From Cladophialophora immunda (lineage: Eukaryota; Ascomycota; Eurotiomycetes; Chaetothyriales; Herpotrichiellaceae): 64,000 nucleotides of DNA. The position numbers were made by a program, and so were the translations under genes. The stretch spans positions 5,168,485-5,232,484 of the forward strand of contig NW_015622542.1 of assembly GCF_000835495.1 (NCBI RefSeq), in the 5' to 3' direction. Numbering within the stretch: position 1 is the first letter of the stretch; each line of letters opens with the position of its first letter. Below are positions 30,937-42,826 of this stretch, in pieces. Under the pieces are notes generated by a model that saw only the letters and a list, made by a program, of their open reading frames with translations, searched no databases and was not told the origin of the DNA.

Positions 30937-33900
30937 TCAACTCTTATATTCCTCTTTGAGCACCCAGCGCCCGCGTCCCCGGCTTCCCTTCTCCAGCCTG
31001 GCAATCAACTTCAAGGTCTCCTTGAACTCCAGGGTCGCCTGAGGAGTAGTGCAGAAGCGGTTGAAATGATCGATTAGCATCTGAGTGTACACGCTTCCGC
31101 CATGGGTTGTGAGGTAATCTCGGATGAGTTTGCCAAAGTCCTTGCCTTGAGGCAAGGTTGGGGTTGCATCTCTGGAAATCGAAGCAGTCGAGTCTGTTGA
31201 TCTGGCAGGACTGGCTGTTCTTGGGGTACCGTCTCCGCTTGGTGCAAGCCCTCCCTGGCGCTGCTGCAGGTTTGCCAGAAGGCTAGACGACTGAACTCCA
31301 CCGACTCTGTTTCGGGAATTGGAACTGAATGCCCTCTGTGCTGTTGTCTCTTGAGGACGGCCAGAGATACCAAACTGTCCAGTCCAGGTGGGCGTGCCGA
31401 TCGGAACAGTACGGGCAACCTCGCCAGCACGTCGCAATTCTCTAGCCGCTTCAGCAGCCACCTTTCGTGCCTCCTGTTCAATCAATACCGGATCAGCTGC
31501 GACCTTCTTTCCAGCTTTTCCGTCGATAATTGCATCGTGCTCGACCGCGGAGTGAATGCCCGCGCGAGAAAAGATGCCTTCCATCATTTTGTCTTCGGAA
31601 TTGTTGGCGCCATCCTTGTTCGCCTGCTCCTCTTCTTCGATCTCTCCGGCATATTGCTCCATGGACGATATACCCGGTAGAGCCCCGATCGTGGTTTCGC
31701 CCGCGACGCTTGTTGATTGTTTCTCGGCAATCATCCCGGCGGCCTCAGGAGCATTGGCTGGCTTAGAAGGATGCTTGACCTGCGCATCCTGAAACAGAAT
31801 ACTGGTCTCGGTCGGCTCGCCTTCATTCCCTAGACTGAAGAGATCGTGCAAATCACTCAGGTGGAATGTCTGCCGCTGTTTTGGATCCTTGAGGATCTTG
31901 TTCGTTAGGAATTGTTTGAATATCTGGCGATGATAGATCTTCTCTTCGATAGTACCAGCAGTCATCAGGCGGAAGATGGCCACTTCACGCTTCTGCCCCA
32001 ACCGCCAGGCCCTTTCTCTGGCTTGCAAATCGGTCGAGGGGTTCCAATCAGGGTCGTAGATAATCACTCTGTCGGCACCCGTCAGATTTATCCCAAGCCC
32101 GCCAACCTTGGTTGTCAAGAGGAAGACATGCAAGTCCGGGTCGGTGTTGAACTCGTCAACCATGCTCTGTCGCAGTTGGATAGGAGTATTACCGTCCATA
32201 CGCCTGTACTTGAAACCCGAAAGTGACCTGACATACTTCTCCAAGATATCAAGCATGATGCGATGCTGGGCGAATAGAAGTGTCTTGTGACCGGTTTCCC
32301 TCCAGAGTTCTAGAAGTGAACCAACAACTTGCATCTTGCCAGACTTTGATGGGTCGCCGTAGTTATATCCTGCTTTGATTGGCAGCCGTTTGTGATCCCT
32401 CAGATCTGGATGGTTGCAGATTTTGCGCAATATATCGACCCCATAGAGAACTTGACGTTTGCCATTCATGATTGCGTCCATCTCACCCGAGCCAATGAAT
32501 CTCTTATACTCATCGCGCTGCAAGGGTGTCAACTTGCAAAACAAAACTTGCTCGCTTTTCTTGGGCAAATCCGAGGCAACATCGATCTTGAAGCGTTGCA
32601 GCAAGTATGGACTAATGGCGTCTTTGAGCGTTTCCGCACATTTGAAAGCTGTCTGGACCTGCAAGTTCGATGCGTTCGCGTATCCACCTTGTCGAATTGG
32701 TATCTCAAACTGATTGCGAAAGTTGACCAGCGTGCCCAATCGCATAGGGAACACAAAGTCAAAGAGAGACCATAGTTCAATAAGATTGTTCTGCATAGGC
32801 GTCCCAGAGAGAATGATTCGGTTCGGAGTGCGTAGCTCTTTGCAGTAGATGGTGATGGCGGTGTTTGGGTTTCGAATTTTGTGTCCTTCGTCAAGGATAG
32901 CATATTGCCAGTCGACTGGGATGAGCAGAGGCGCGTACGTTTGCAGACCAGAGTAAGTTGTCACGAGCACACCCCCTTCCTCTAGAATTGGCCGTAAAAT
33001 CTTTCGAGCAGCTTTCTGAGCCGCGGTTAGCGGTTGCTGTCTCCGAGTTGGATCCCATTCAAGATCAAGCAGCCTATCTTCTTTGCTGGACTCATTTCGT
33101 AGGTTGACCATACCGCTGCCCGAGGAATGCAGGATGGTGACTCGAAAAGGCGGCCACCAGCGATGAAATTCGTTGACCCATTGTTTCATAACCGTAGCCG
33201 GACAGACTACAATGATGGGCTTATCCAGCTTCTTGCTGTAATGCAGACCGGCAAGGAAGGCTATGATCTGGATCGTCTTGCCCAAGCCCATCTCATCGCC
33301 GATAATTCCCCCAACTTGTTGAGTGTACAGCTCATAGAGCCATTGGACTCCAGTTTTTTGATAATCGAACAGGCTGGGGTAGATATCTCCCGGTAGCTTG
33401 TAGCCGTCATCGAAGAGAGTGTCCGGGATCTCAGGGTGCGGGAGATAAGCTTCTTCCTGCGCGATTGCCTCTGGGTTATCCTCCTCTGATCCGTCCTGTT
33501 CTTGTTGCTCCCCCGTCGTATGACGCGCTGCATGTTTTCGGGCTCGCCGTCTCCGTAAGGCCCATTTTTGCAACCTAGACTTGTAGACAGATTCGTTACC
33601 ATCGTCAACACCACGGAAGTCCTCAATCTCATCTTCGACTTGAGCTACTGCCTTTCGACTCTTTCTCTGTCGTTTCCCTGACGTAACGGGCATTTCCTCA
33701 TCAACTTCATCTTCCGAGTCTGAAAAGGGTTGCTCATCAATGTCATCTTCTTCATATGACGACGAGTCTTCGTCTTTTATAGGCAGTTTGTTCATGAGAC
33801 GTCTCCGCTTTCGTGGTTGGTCGTCTTGAATCTCGTCTTCCGCACTCGAATCCATGAAACCAGTAGCAAAGCCAGGCTGTCTCAAGTTCCGGTGAGACAT

Positions 33901-34524
33901 GGACTTTGTACCTTCTGCAAGAGGCTCGATATCAGGGAGTTCAGGTTCCTCCTCGGCGTCAAGGAGGGCTCCCTGTAAAGTCGTCGACGACTCTCCGTGC
34001 GATGTGAGGCCGAATTTGGAGAAAGGAGTGATTTTGCCAGTCCTGATTAGATAGTCACGCTGACTTTCGTTCGGCAAGGGTCCAGCGGCTGACGCATCGT
34101 GTTGTCCTGCCATCCCTGCGTTATTTTCTCGTTCCCTCATTCTCTCCTCGATCTCGGCAATATCATTGTCCAGGTCCTGGATTTGACCTTGCATACGATC
34201 AATATCGAGGCGCAAACGCGCTCGTTGAGTAGTTCCGATAGGTCGAAGCATGTCATCTCGTGTTTTCTTGATCTGGCTCTGTAGCTTCTCCTTTTGCGCC
34301 TTGGATTTCTCGAGTCGCTGCTGGTCCCGTTGATGGGCTTGCTCGAACAACAGCCGATCCGCCTCACGCCCAATATCTCGTTCAAGGTCATCCTGATCAC
34401 GCACTTGGGCATCAAGGTTTCGAAGACGAAGGGCTTCGGCAGACTGGCCGGTCGGAAAATCGGCCATCTTATCGTCTTCAGTTGTCGAATGGCCGTTGCT
34501 GTGCCTCTTCGCTTCACCATCCAT
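30937..34524 (-). CDS. RAD26: Rad26/CSB-like SNF2 ATPase (transcription-coupled repair)
   Basis: Single long exon of 1195 residues from the ATG at 34524 (MDGEAKRHSN); the frame stays open upstream but without an ATG. Order: N-terminal coiled coil (about 50-140), acidic and basic low-complexity region with nuclear-localisation-like KRRR clusters, then the SNF2 core: DEMGLGKT (about 410-417), DEGH box (about 545-548), SGTPMQNN, and the C-terminal helicase lobe with DPDWNPSTD and RAWRLGQKR (about 838-846). The C-terminal tail ends in a small winged-helix-like region (FGKLIRDYLTTHGGSVYTQMLIDHFNRF). It remodels stalled RNA polymerase II to start transcription-coupled nucleotide excision repair. 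Confidence 0.94.
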   Translation of the reverse strand: MDGEAKRHSNGHSTTEDDKMADFPTGQSAEALRLRNLDAQVRDQDDLERDIGREADRLLFEQAHQRDQQRLEKSKAQKEKLQSQIKKTRDDMLRPIGTTQRARLRLDIDRMQGQIQDLDNDIAEIEERMRERENNAGMAGQHDASAAGPLPNESQRDYLIRTGKITPFSKFGLTSHGESSTTLQGALLDAEEEPELPDIEPLAEGTKSMSHRNLRQPGFATGFMDSSAEDEIQDDQPRKRRRLMNKLPIKDEDSSSYEEDDIDEQPFSDSEDEVDEEMPVTSGKRQRKSRKAVAQVEDEIEDFRGVDDGNESVYKSRLQKWALRRRRARKHAARHTTGEQQEQDGSEEDNPEAIAQEEAYLPHPEIPDTLFDDGYKLPGDIYPSLFDYQKTGVQWLYELYTQQVGGIIGDEMGLGKTIQIIAFLAGLHYSKKLDKPIIVVCPATVMKQWVNEFHRWWPPFRVTILHSSGSGMVNLRNESSKEDRLLDLEWDPTRRQQPLTAAQKAARKILRPILEEGGVLVTTYSGLQTYAPLLIPVDWQYAILDEGHKIRNPNTAITIYCKELRTPNRIILSGTPMQNNLIELWSLFDFVFPMRLGTLVNFRNQFEIPIRQGGYANASNLQVQTAFKCAETLKDAISPYLLQRFKIDVASDLPKKSEQVLFCKLTPLQRDEYKRFIGSGEMDAIMNGKRQVLYGVDILRKICNHPDLRDHKRLPIKAGYNYGDPSKSGKMQVVGSLLELWRETGHKTLLFAQHRIMLDILEKYVRSLSGFKYRRMDGNTPIQLRQSMVDEFNTDPDLHVFLLTTKVGGLGINLTGADRVIIYDPDWNPSTDLQARERAWRLGQKREVAIFRLMTAGTIEEKIYHRQIFKQFLTNKILKDPKQRQTFHLSDLHDLFSLGNEGEPTETSILFQDAQVKHPSKPANAPEAAGMIAEKQSTSVAGETTIGALPGISSMEQYAGEIEEEEQANKDGANNSEDKMMEGIFSRAGIHSAVEHDAIIDGKAGKKVAADPVLIEQEARKVAAEAARELRRAGEVARTVPIGTPTWTGQFGISGRPQETTAQRAFSSNSRNRVGGVQSSSLLANLQQRQGGLAPSGDGTPRTASPARSTDSTASISRDATPTLPQGKDFGKLIRDYLTTHGGSVYTQMLIDHFNRFCTTPQATLEFKETLKLIARLEKGSRGRGRWVLKEEYKS

Positions 34525-35831
34525 GATCACAAACGTCAAAGACCTGAGTAGTGAATTGCGTGTCAAATGAATGTCGTCATGACCAAGAGGAGAGAAATCC
34601 TTCTTGCCGTCTGGATTGTCTACGCTGAATGACTTTTGTGTCAAGACGCAAGCAGAGAGGGAGGTGAAAGGAAAGTAGAGTTTGGAGTGTTATATGTCTG
34701 TAAAAGGTGAGGCCGCCACTTTGATGCCGAAAAAGTGGCAATCTGAGATACGGATAGATGCGAAAGGGATGCGGTAAGTGCTCCGACAGAGAGAAGGTCG
34801 TCGTGCATAAATATTTGCTTTTGGGGAGAGAAGCAGGTGCAGTGCAATTTCTCTACAACGACTGAGACGTGTCAGAAGACAGAAGTCATCTTCATCATCA
34901 GAATGGGAAAGCCTTTCTCACTTGAAGCTCAGGCTGCCATCCGTCGTTGCACTTCACCAAGCCACTGCGCCACCGTAAATTTTAGAGGATTTGAAACCGT
35001 CGGCCTACCTGCCCAATTCTCCTGCTGCTATCGACACGCATTTCGGGAAGCCCCCAAGCAAGTTTCAGCTCTAGGCTGTGACAAGCCAACCCCCCCAATC
35101 ATCAATAATGGGTGCCCAATAATGAGTGGTAATAGCCGCCTGCATCTCAGTCCTGGCTGCTGCACACCAGACCAGGCACTAAACTCGACAACCGACTCTG
35201 CTTCTCACAACGCCAAACATTCTCCAGACTTCCTCTTTACAACCCCATCCCATTCATAGTTGTGACACTAGATTGAGATACCTAGACAGCTTGTCTTGCC
35301 TCCAATTAGCCTGTTGTCGCCTCCATTGTTCTTCCACGGCATCTCTATCCTCATTATTGGGCCGACCTAATTCCTCGAGTCTTTGCCAGCTCACCACTTC
35401 CCAGTCCCTCCACCTCCACTCGAAAATCAGAGAAGAACGCCCTCACTCGTGAAGCGACCAATTCTCAACGCCATGGCCTTATGTTGAGCCTCTCGCCCTC
35501 CCTTACCATGTGTCGAATATCGCCCTGGGTCCACCGGTCTCTCTTGAGTGCGCTTACCATTGTCACTCCGCCACTCTGCCTACCCCTCTGAAGGCCCAAC
35601 GTACCCTACCGATCTAGCTTCACCCTCACACTGCAAGAGGTCGCGTTTGCCTGGGTTTGGATAATTGCAGCAATCGTGCGTGCTTGATGTATGCGTCGAC
35701 GGTGTGATTGCGGCAGGACAAGCAAGATAACTGCGGCCCAGCTTTCAGCCCCATCGCGGCTCGGAATTCTCTTAAATACGGACTGTCCTGATTACAGTTG
35801 ACCGACAGACGATTGTGAAGTCTGAGCAGCC
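34525..35831. promoter_or_regulatory. divergent RAD26/YAK1 region with long YAK1 leader
   Basis: About 1.3 kb between two divergent starts. The half next to YAK1 is C/T-rich, like a long 5' leader, and carries several short upstream reading frames (separate entry). Confidence 0.5.
35473..35707 (+). promoter_or_regulatory. upstream short reading frames before YAK1
   Basis: Three ATG-started minimal frames precede the kinase start: 35473-35487 (four codons plus stop), 35508-35591 (27 codons plus stop) and 35687-35707 (six codons plus stop). If this stretch is in the mature leader they could restrain translation. Whether it is spliced out is unknown. Confidence 0.35.
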
Positions 35832-38340
35832 ATGTCCACCAACACCACACCCCAGACTCAATCGCACCCGTACGATCACAACGGCGAGGTCGACGTGCCC
35901 ATGGAAGATGCGGATCCTTATAACCGAACCAAATATCCTCCACGACCAACTCACCAACACCGCCTGTCTGCCCAGTATATCCCCGAGATCTCAACGGCTG
36001 CTCAGCGCTACTCCCCAATGAATGCTCAATCAACGGGTGCTGGGTACGTTGCCAGTCCCAAAACGCAGAATCCTTCCTCCTTCCCCTACCTCAACCAGGC
36101 CCCGACTACGCGACAGTCTCCCCCTCGCCAAGGTAGCTACAATACAGAGCGTTACACTGAACCTCCGACCCCAACGAGATACCCATCCGATTATGGCTCA
36201 GCCCTTCAAAGCTCCGCGCTGAGCCCCGATTCATACTATCCTACCTCTGCAAGCAACGCCCGACCTGCTCCTCTTTCAAGACAACAATCACAGCACCAAG
36301 GACTAGGACCGGTACCGAAGTTCAGAAAGGTCAAAACCATGCAAGATCTCAACCCCAAGGTCAACACTCAACCACCTTACCGCCGGGCAAATCCAGAGGG
36401 CGGGTTTATTAGCCCGTTGCAAGCGCTCACCACCTATCTCCCAGCCACGTACAGAATATGTAATCCTAGCTTCAAGTACGAGTCATCCCGAAATCCGAGG
36501 CGGGTTTTGACAAAACCGAGCAAAGGAACAAAGAATGATGGCTACGATAACGACGATAGCGACTACATTCTCTACGTCAACGACATTCTGGGGAGTGAAG
36601 AGGCGGGGCACAAGAATAGATACTTGATTCTAGATGTCCTCGGTCAGGGCACTTTTGGTCAAGTGGTCAAGTGTCAAAATTTGAGAACCCAAGAAGTCGT
36701 TGCGGTCAAGGTCATCAAAAACCGCACTGCCTACTTCAATCAGAGTATGATGGAAGTTTCAGTCCTCGATTTGCTAAACCAGAAACTCGATAAAAACGAC
36801 GACCACCATCTTCTGCGGCTTAAAGACACGTTCATACATCGGCAACATCTGTGTCTCGTTTTCGAGCTTCTCAGTGTCAACCTATATGAGCTGATCAAAC
36901 AGAACCAATTCCGAGGTCTCAGCACGACCCTGGTCCGTGTCTTTGCGCAACAGTTGCTAAACGGGTTGACGTTGTTGAACAAGGCGCGGCTGATCCACTG
37001 TGATCTGAAGCCGGAGAACATACTTTTGAAAAACCTTGAAAGCCCAATCATCAAAATTATCGACTTCGGGTCTGCTTGCGACGAAAGGCAGACCGTCTAC
37101 ACTTACATACAATCTCGATTTTACAGGTCCCCTGAGGTTTTACTGGGGCTTCCTTATTCGTCTGCCATTGATATGTGGTCTCTTGGATGCATTGTTGTGG
37201 AGTTATTTCTGGGTCTGCCGCTCTTTCCTGGTTCGTCCGAGTACAACCAAGTCTCCCGAATTGTCGAAATGCTGGGAATGCCGCCGACGTGGATGTTGGA
37301 GATGGGAAAGCAATCCGGTGAGTTCTTTGAAAAGACGACAGACGAATTCGGTCGTCGTACATATCGACTCAAAAGCATGGAGCAATATTCTCGTGAGCAC
37401 AATGTCAAAGAACAGCCCAGCAAAAAGTACTTTCAAGCAACTACGCTCCCAGAGATCATTCGAAGCTATTCCATGCCCCGCAAGAACATGAAACAGGCCG
37501 AAGTGGAAAGAGGTAAGACCGCGAACAACTACCCCACGAACTCAATTGCTGACACAAGTAGAAATGAACAACCGCATCGCCTTCACGGACTTTGTTCGCG
37601 GCTTGCTCACCATCAACCCCCTAGAACGTTGGTCACCTCAGCAAGCGAAGCTACATCCTTTCATCACGCAGCAAAAGTTTACCCAACCATTTGTTCCCCC
37701 AATGAACCTGAAGTCCCCATCTAGCAAGACCCCAGCGCCTGGTGTGCAGCAACAACAACAAGCTGAAGCACTCAGCAAGCAACGTGCTGCGCAAGCCGCG
37801 CAGGCTCAGGCACAAGCAGTCCACGCACAAGCTCAGGTGCAATCAGTGGCTCAGAACGCCTATGCAATGCAGATGACTCCTTATCCACAATCTCAACCAC
37901 CACCAATGTACAACAATATGTATCCGGCTCATCCACAAGGCGCGCCGCCCCCTTATCCGACTCACTCGTCAAACTATCCTGCACAAATGGGTATGATGCA
38001 ACAAACACCGCAGATGAATCCGAGTCACTACAATCACCAGCAAAGTCTTTACGCGCAGGCCACGCAAAGGGCTGGCCGTCAACGTGCCTCCACCATGGAT
38101 CAACAGCAGGCTGGTATCCCGGCGGCCATTCAACGTGTTGCTAGCCATCTCGATCCGAACCAACCAATTAGGCTTCAACCTAGTCCAGCTTATTATCCAC
38201 CTCCCGCGGACGGATATGTCGATTCGCCATCCACCGCAAGAAGACGTGGCAGTCGGAATCAAAGAAATCGTGATTTTATCCGGACGCTGGAAGATGGTGC
38301 GATGGGTGACAGCTTCATGAACAAGGCGCAGTGGCACTGA
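35832..38340 (+). CDS. YAK1: Yak1-type DYRK family protein kinase
   Basis: Exons 35832-37512 and 37562-38340 (49-base intron with GCTGAC branch) give 819 residues. The N-terminal about 250 residues are disordered and rich in Ser/Pro/Tyr/Gln. The kinase domain has the glycine loop GQGTFGQVV (about 271-279), Lys293, catalytic HCDLKPEN (about 389-396), DFG (411-413) and the DYRK activation loop VYTYIQSRFYRSPE, whose second tyrosine is normally autophosphorylated. The C-terminal tail is very Gln/Ala/Pro-rich. Yak1 kinases are growth-restraining, PKA-opposed stress regulators moving between cytoplasm and nucleus. The intron splits the last kinase subdomain and the junction restores EMNNRIAFTDFV. 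Confidence 0.94.
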
Positions 38341-39435
38341 GCTGCGTACCATGAGGACGCCCGGAGTCGTTATGATGTGGCTTGATCGCCGAATATCACC
38401 AACCCGCAAAATCACCTACGCGGATTGATGAGAGAATGCCATTGATGAACAAGCTGGAAGGCTTTTGCGGATGCAGGCAGGAATCAAAGTCCTGCGACAA
38501 AATGCTACTGGGAGCAACAAGCTCTGACGATCTGACTGTGAATGTGAGATTAAAACAGGCATTAGACTAAGGCGGGGGATCTGAGTTTCTCCCAGAAGCG
38601 ACTTGCTGCCTCGTACACCCACGGGTTGTGATGAAGCAGGAACGGCAGACCGCTGTGGGCGAGCAATCTTCTCAGCGACACAAGCACTCGATCTTCAGCT
38701 CGTCAGAATACTTCTCAGGTTTGCAACGATGAATGAGCAATGACTTTGGGCGGCGAAGTGAGCACAGTGTTGACATGAGGGGTTCATGGCCAAGTCATTG
38801 AACGGAGAATGTTGCGGGTTCGGTACAGGACAAGACAGTCAAGTAGGGAATTTTGGGGTTGTATTTTGTCATCTACCCAATTATGCTACGTGGAATTCGA
38901 CGCAGGTTGAGAAAGACTGGGGGTCCAGCGAGTCTTTGCGAGGTAGCAGTATTGCTCATGATCCCGAGCCAGGGAACTCGAATGCACGAAGTGTTCCGAC
39001 GGAAACCCGTTAGATAACACGATCTGTACATCCCTCGTAGGATTTTCCTCATGTCATTCAGTTCGCTGCAAGGAACAGGGAGGGTTCAGCCTTCACAAAG
39101 ACACGGGCCCGCAGTGACTCACAGATTTCACAAGCATCGAGTCGTTGTGACAATTGCTGTACTTGGTGACTCGAAGGGGAGTGAGAGGCAGTCGACGTCA
39201 GACATAATGCGATCCAAGTCACCGCTAGTGATACTAGTGCTATAAAGTTGCAGCAGCACCCGGTCATTTCAATTTGCTTGGCAGCCTTGGCACTCAACTA
39301 GAATTTTGAGAATCTTTGCCTCAACTGCGGATTAACATAGTCGACCCCGAAGCGTTTGACAACCACACCACTTCAGCCTTAGTTGCTGCGTCGACATACC
39401 CCATTTCACTGACACTTCGAGCCAACCGGTCAAAA
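38341..39435. other. intergenic, YAK1 3' end and eIF3c promoter
   Basis: About 1.1 kb between two plus-strand genes. Short frames only; presumed 3' UTR, terminator and promoter. Confidence 0.5.
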
Positions 39436-42100
39436 ATGTCGTCGCGGTTCTTTCATGGAGGAGACTCCGACAGCGAGAGCAGTTCTTCCGAGGAGGAAGA
39501 ACTCTACGGTGATCGCGAGGACGAAGAGGAAGAAGAATCTGAAGAAGAGGAGGACGAGGAAGAGGAGTCAGAGGAAGAATCTAGCGAAGATGAAGGTCAT
39601 GGCACGGGTGCGAGCCGTTTCTTGAAGCCCTCAGGACCTGGCGGCGACGAATCCGACGAGAGCGAAGACGAGGATCGTGAGCGAGTGGTCAAGAGTGCAA
39701 AGGACAAGAGATTTGAGGAATTGGAGAGCACGACCAAAAGCATTGAGAACGCTGAGAAGATCGGTGACTGGGCTGTCGTATCTTCAGGTTCGTATTTGTG
39801 TCCCGATCCGCTTGATGGAACAGTACTGATCTATACACCCAGAGTTCGACAAAATGAACAGACAGGTTGTCAAGGTCATCCAACAAGGCACCACGCCGAA
39901 ACTCTACATCAAGATGATCGCCGATCTCGAAGACCTGATCAATGAGACGAACGAGAAACAGAAATCCGGTGCGAAGAAAATGAACCCCATCAATGCAAAG
40001 GGTTTCAATGCCATGAAACAAAAGATCCGGAAGAACAACAAAGAGTACATTACCGAAATTGAGAAATATCGAGCAAACAAGGAGGAGTTCATGGAGTCGG
40101 ACGAGGAAGAGCCCTTGGAGGTGGAACAGAGGACTCGTAAGAACAAGGTCCAGAGACTCGACGCTATTGAGGCTGCCATAGATGAGGAAGGCTTTGCAAC
40201 GGTCGGTAGAGGTGGCAAGGCTCTTGTCTACACACCGGAGAGCATCCTGAAACACCTTCGCACCATCGTCGAGTCAAGAGGAAAGAAAAACACGGACCGG
40301 TCTGAGCAAATCCGTATTATGGAGAGACTTTTGGACGTTGCCAGCACACCGTATCAACGGATACGGGTTCTTCTAACCCTGATCTCCACAAGGTTCGATG
40401 TCACCACCTCCTCAGTCCAGGCCTACATGTCGCAAGAGTCATGGCGATCCGCAGAACGCGAATTTTCAACTCTGCTGCAAACCCTGGAAGATGAGCCCCA
40501 GTACATGGTGACCGAGGCAGCCGAGGAATGGGAAGACGATGAGAAACAACCGAACCCTGCTGCGGGCGAGATCTTCAAGATTCCAGGCAGCGTCGTATCC
40601 CTTGTTGAGCGACTAGACGACGAATTGACACGCTCTCTCCAACAGACCGACCCTCACACAGCCGAATACATCGAGAGACTGAGCGATGAGCAGCTTTTGT
40701 ATACTGACATTGTGCGTACGCTCATCTACATCGAAACCATCAACAAGAAATTGGAGAAGTCCGAAAACAAGCAAGACAACATCAACCGCACAACTATCCG
40801 ACGGCTGGAACACATCTACTTCAAACCCACGCAGGTGGTTAAGATCCTGGAAGAGAAGACCTGGGCTGCCATTCCGTCTTCCCTGAACTCCGAACTGACC
40901 CCACGAGGAAAATTCACCGAAGTTGCTGCGCTTGTCCAGACGCTTTGCAACCATCTGTTCGAGTACAGCGAGGGCATCATTCGTGCACGTGCCATGCTCT
41001 GCGAGATCTACTTCCTGGCCCTACAGGATGACTACTACCGCGCTCGTGATCTTGCTCTGATGAGCCACTTGACCGAGAATATCTCCTCATTCGACGTCTC
41101 AACTCAGATACTCTTCAACCGAACTCTCGTGCAAATCGGTCTTTGCGCTTTTCGTGCAGGTCTGTGCTACGAAGCGCAAGGTGTCCTACAGGAGATCTGC
41201 GGTTCTGGACGGCAGAAGGAACTCCTCGCTCAAGGCGTCATCATGCAACGCTATTCGACTGTTACGCCGGAGCAAGAACGTCTTGAGCGGCAGCGTCAAC
41301 TTCCATTCCACATGCATATCAACCTGGAGTTGCTTGAATGTGTCTATCTGACCTGCAGCATGTTATTGGAAATTCCGTTGCTGGCCCAAACTGGCTCATC
41401 ACCAGACGTCCGCAAGCGCGTCATCTCCAAAACGTTCCGCCGCATGCTCGAATACACAGAGCGACAAGTGTTCCAGGGCCCACCGGAAAATACGCGAGAC
41501 CATGTCATGCAAGCCGCCAAGGCTCTTGCTCAGGGGGACTGGAAGAAGTGTCAGGAACTGATCAGCAAAATTGCCATCTGGGATCTCCTTGGCCTCGAAA
41601 ACAAAGAAAAGGTCAAGAAGATGCTGGCGGAACAAATCCAGGAAGAAGGCCTCCGGACGTATTTGTTCACATACGCTCCGTATTACGACACTCTGTCCAT
41701 CACCACTCTTTCAGGCATGTTCGAACTCGACTCGAAGAAAATTGCGGCGGTGGTATCCAAGATGATTTCCCACGAAGAACTTGCCGCTGCACTCGACCAG
41801 GTCAACGATGCTATTGTCTTCCGGAAGGGCGTGGAGCTTTCGCGTCTGCAAAGCCAAGTCATCACACTGAGTGAAAAGGCGATGGGCATCCTGGAGTCGA
41901 ATGAGAAGGTACTGGAGACGAGAACTGCGGGTATGGTCAACGCGTTCTCGGCCCAAGGACAGCGAGGCGCAGGCAGGGGGGGACGAACTGGGGGAAGGAC
42001 CGGGTTGCCGGGTCTGCCGAGACAGGGACAGCAAGGAGCGAGGAGGCCTGGCGGGCAGCAATTCAGTGGAGGGGCGCTGGGAGGGGCGATCAAGGCTTGA
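39436..42100 (+). CDS. NIP1: eukaryotic translation initiation factor 3 subunit C
   Basis: Exons 39436-39787 and 39843-42100 (55-base intron) give 869 residues, the family size. It starts [15 protein letters not shown], followed by a long Glu/Asp/Ser tract typical of eIF3c. Conserved blocks follow: [25 protein letters not shown] segment across the intron, [38 protein letters not shown] and [12 protein letters not shown]. The C-terminal half is the PCI domain ([26 protein letters not shown]...[21 protein letters not shown]), and the tail is Gly/Arg/Gln-rich. It is a core scaffold of eIF3 on the 40S subunit, with a role in start-codon recognition. Confidence 0.95.
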
Positions 42101-42826
42101 GTATGACTTTTTGGCACCCGAGAGTCATCAATGCATGAAACTGCGCTGGATGTATGCATGGAGACGAGACGTGGTCATGCGAGATGATCTCATGGGTCTG
42201 ATGATGATGTCTGGTTGTGCCCTCTTATCTATTTCCGGCTTGAAGGGCAATTCCAAATGAATAGACTGCCGATGATCCAAAAGGTCCAGGGCCACACGCC
42301 GGAGGGTTACGCATATGCAGCCTTGCTGCCGGGTAGGAACAATCTCTCCGCACATCTATGTACCTTGGGTTGGCGGATGGTGATGCTCTGTCGTTGACGT
42401 GGATTGGCATCGACGGTACCTTCGCGTCTGGAATGGGAGGATAAATACAGCAGATATGCCATGTTCAGCAGAATGCAGTTTCCTCTGTTCAGCCTCGCCA
42501 CATTCCTCTGTCTCCGTATATTCTGCTCCATGTATGTCGAGCTACTTGCTCGATGTGGAAAGCCCTCTTGTGTTTCATGCCTCCGTGGGCTCCTCCCACC
42601 AGGACATTTGCGGAGAGTTCTACGGAACCTCCCATTTCTCCCCATTGATTTGAGTACGTCCCGGTCATCACCCCTTGCCAAGGCACGATTGCGTGTGGCC
42701 CTTCACCTAACGCAGGGGTAACTGCAGGAGTCGGTACGGGAAAAGGGATTATTGAGGACTGTCCGAAGTCAGATGATTCTAATATATACATTACGGCTCT
42801 ATTTGTCATGACAAATTTACATGTGC
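42101..42826. other. intergenic between convergent genes
   Basis: About 0.73 kb holding the 3' ends of eIF3c (+) and the TDT transporter (-). Nothing else supported. Confidence 0.5.
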
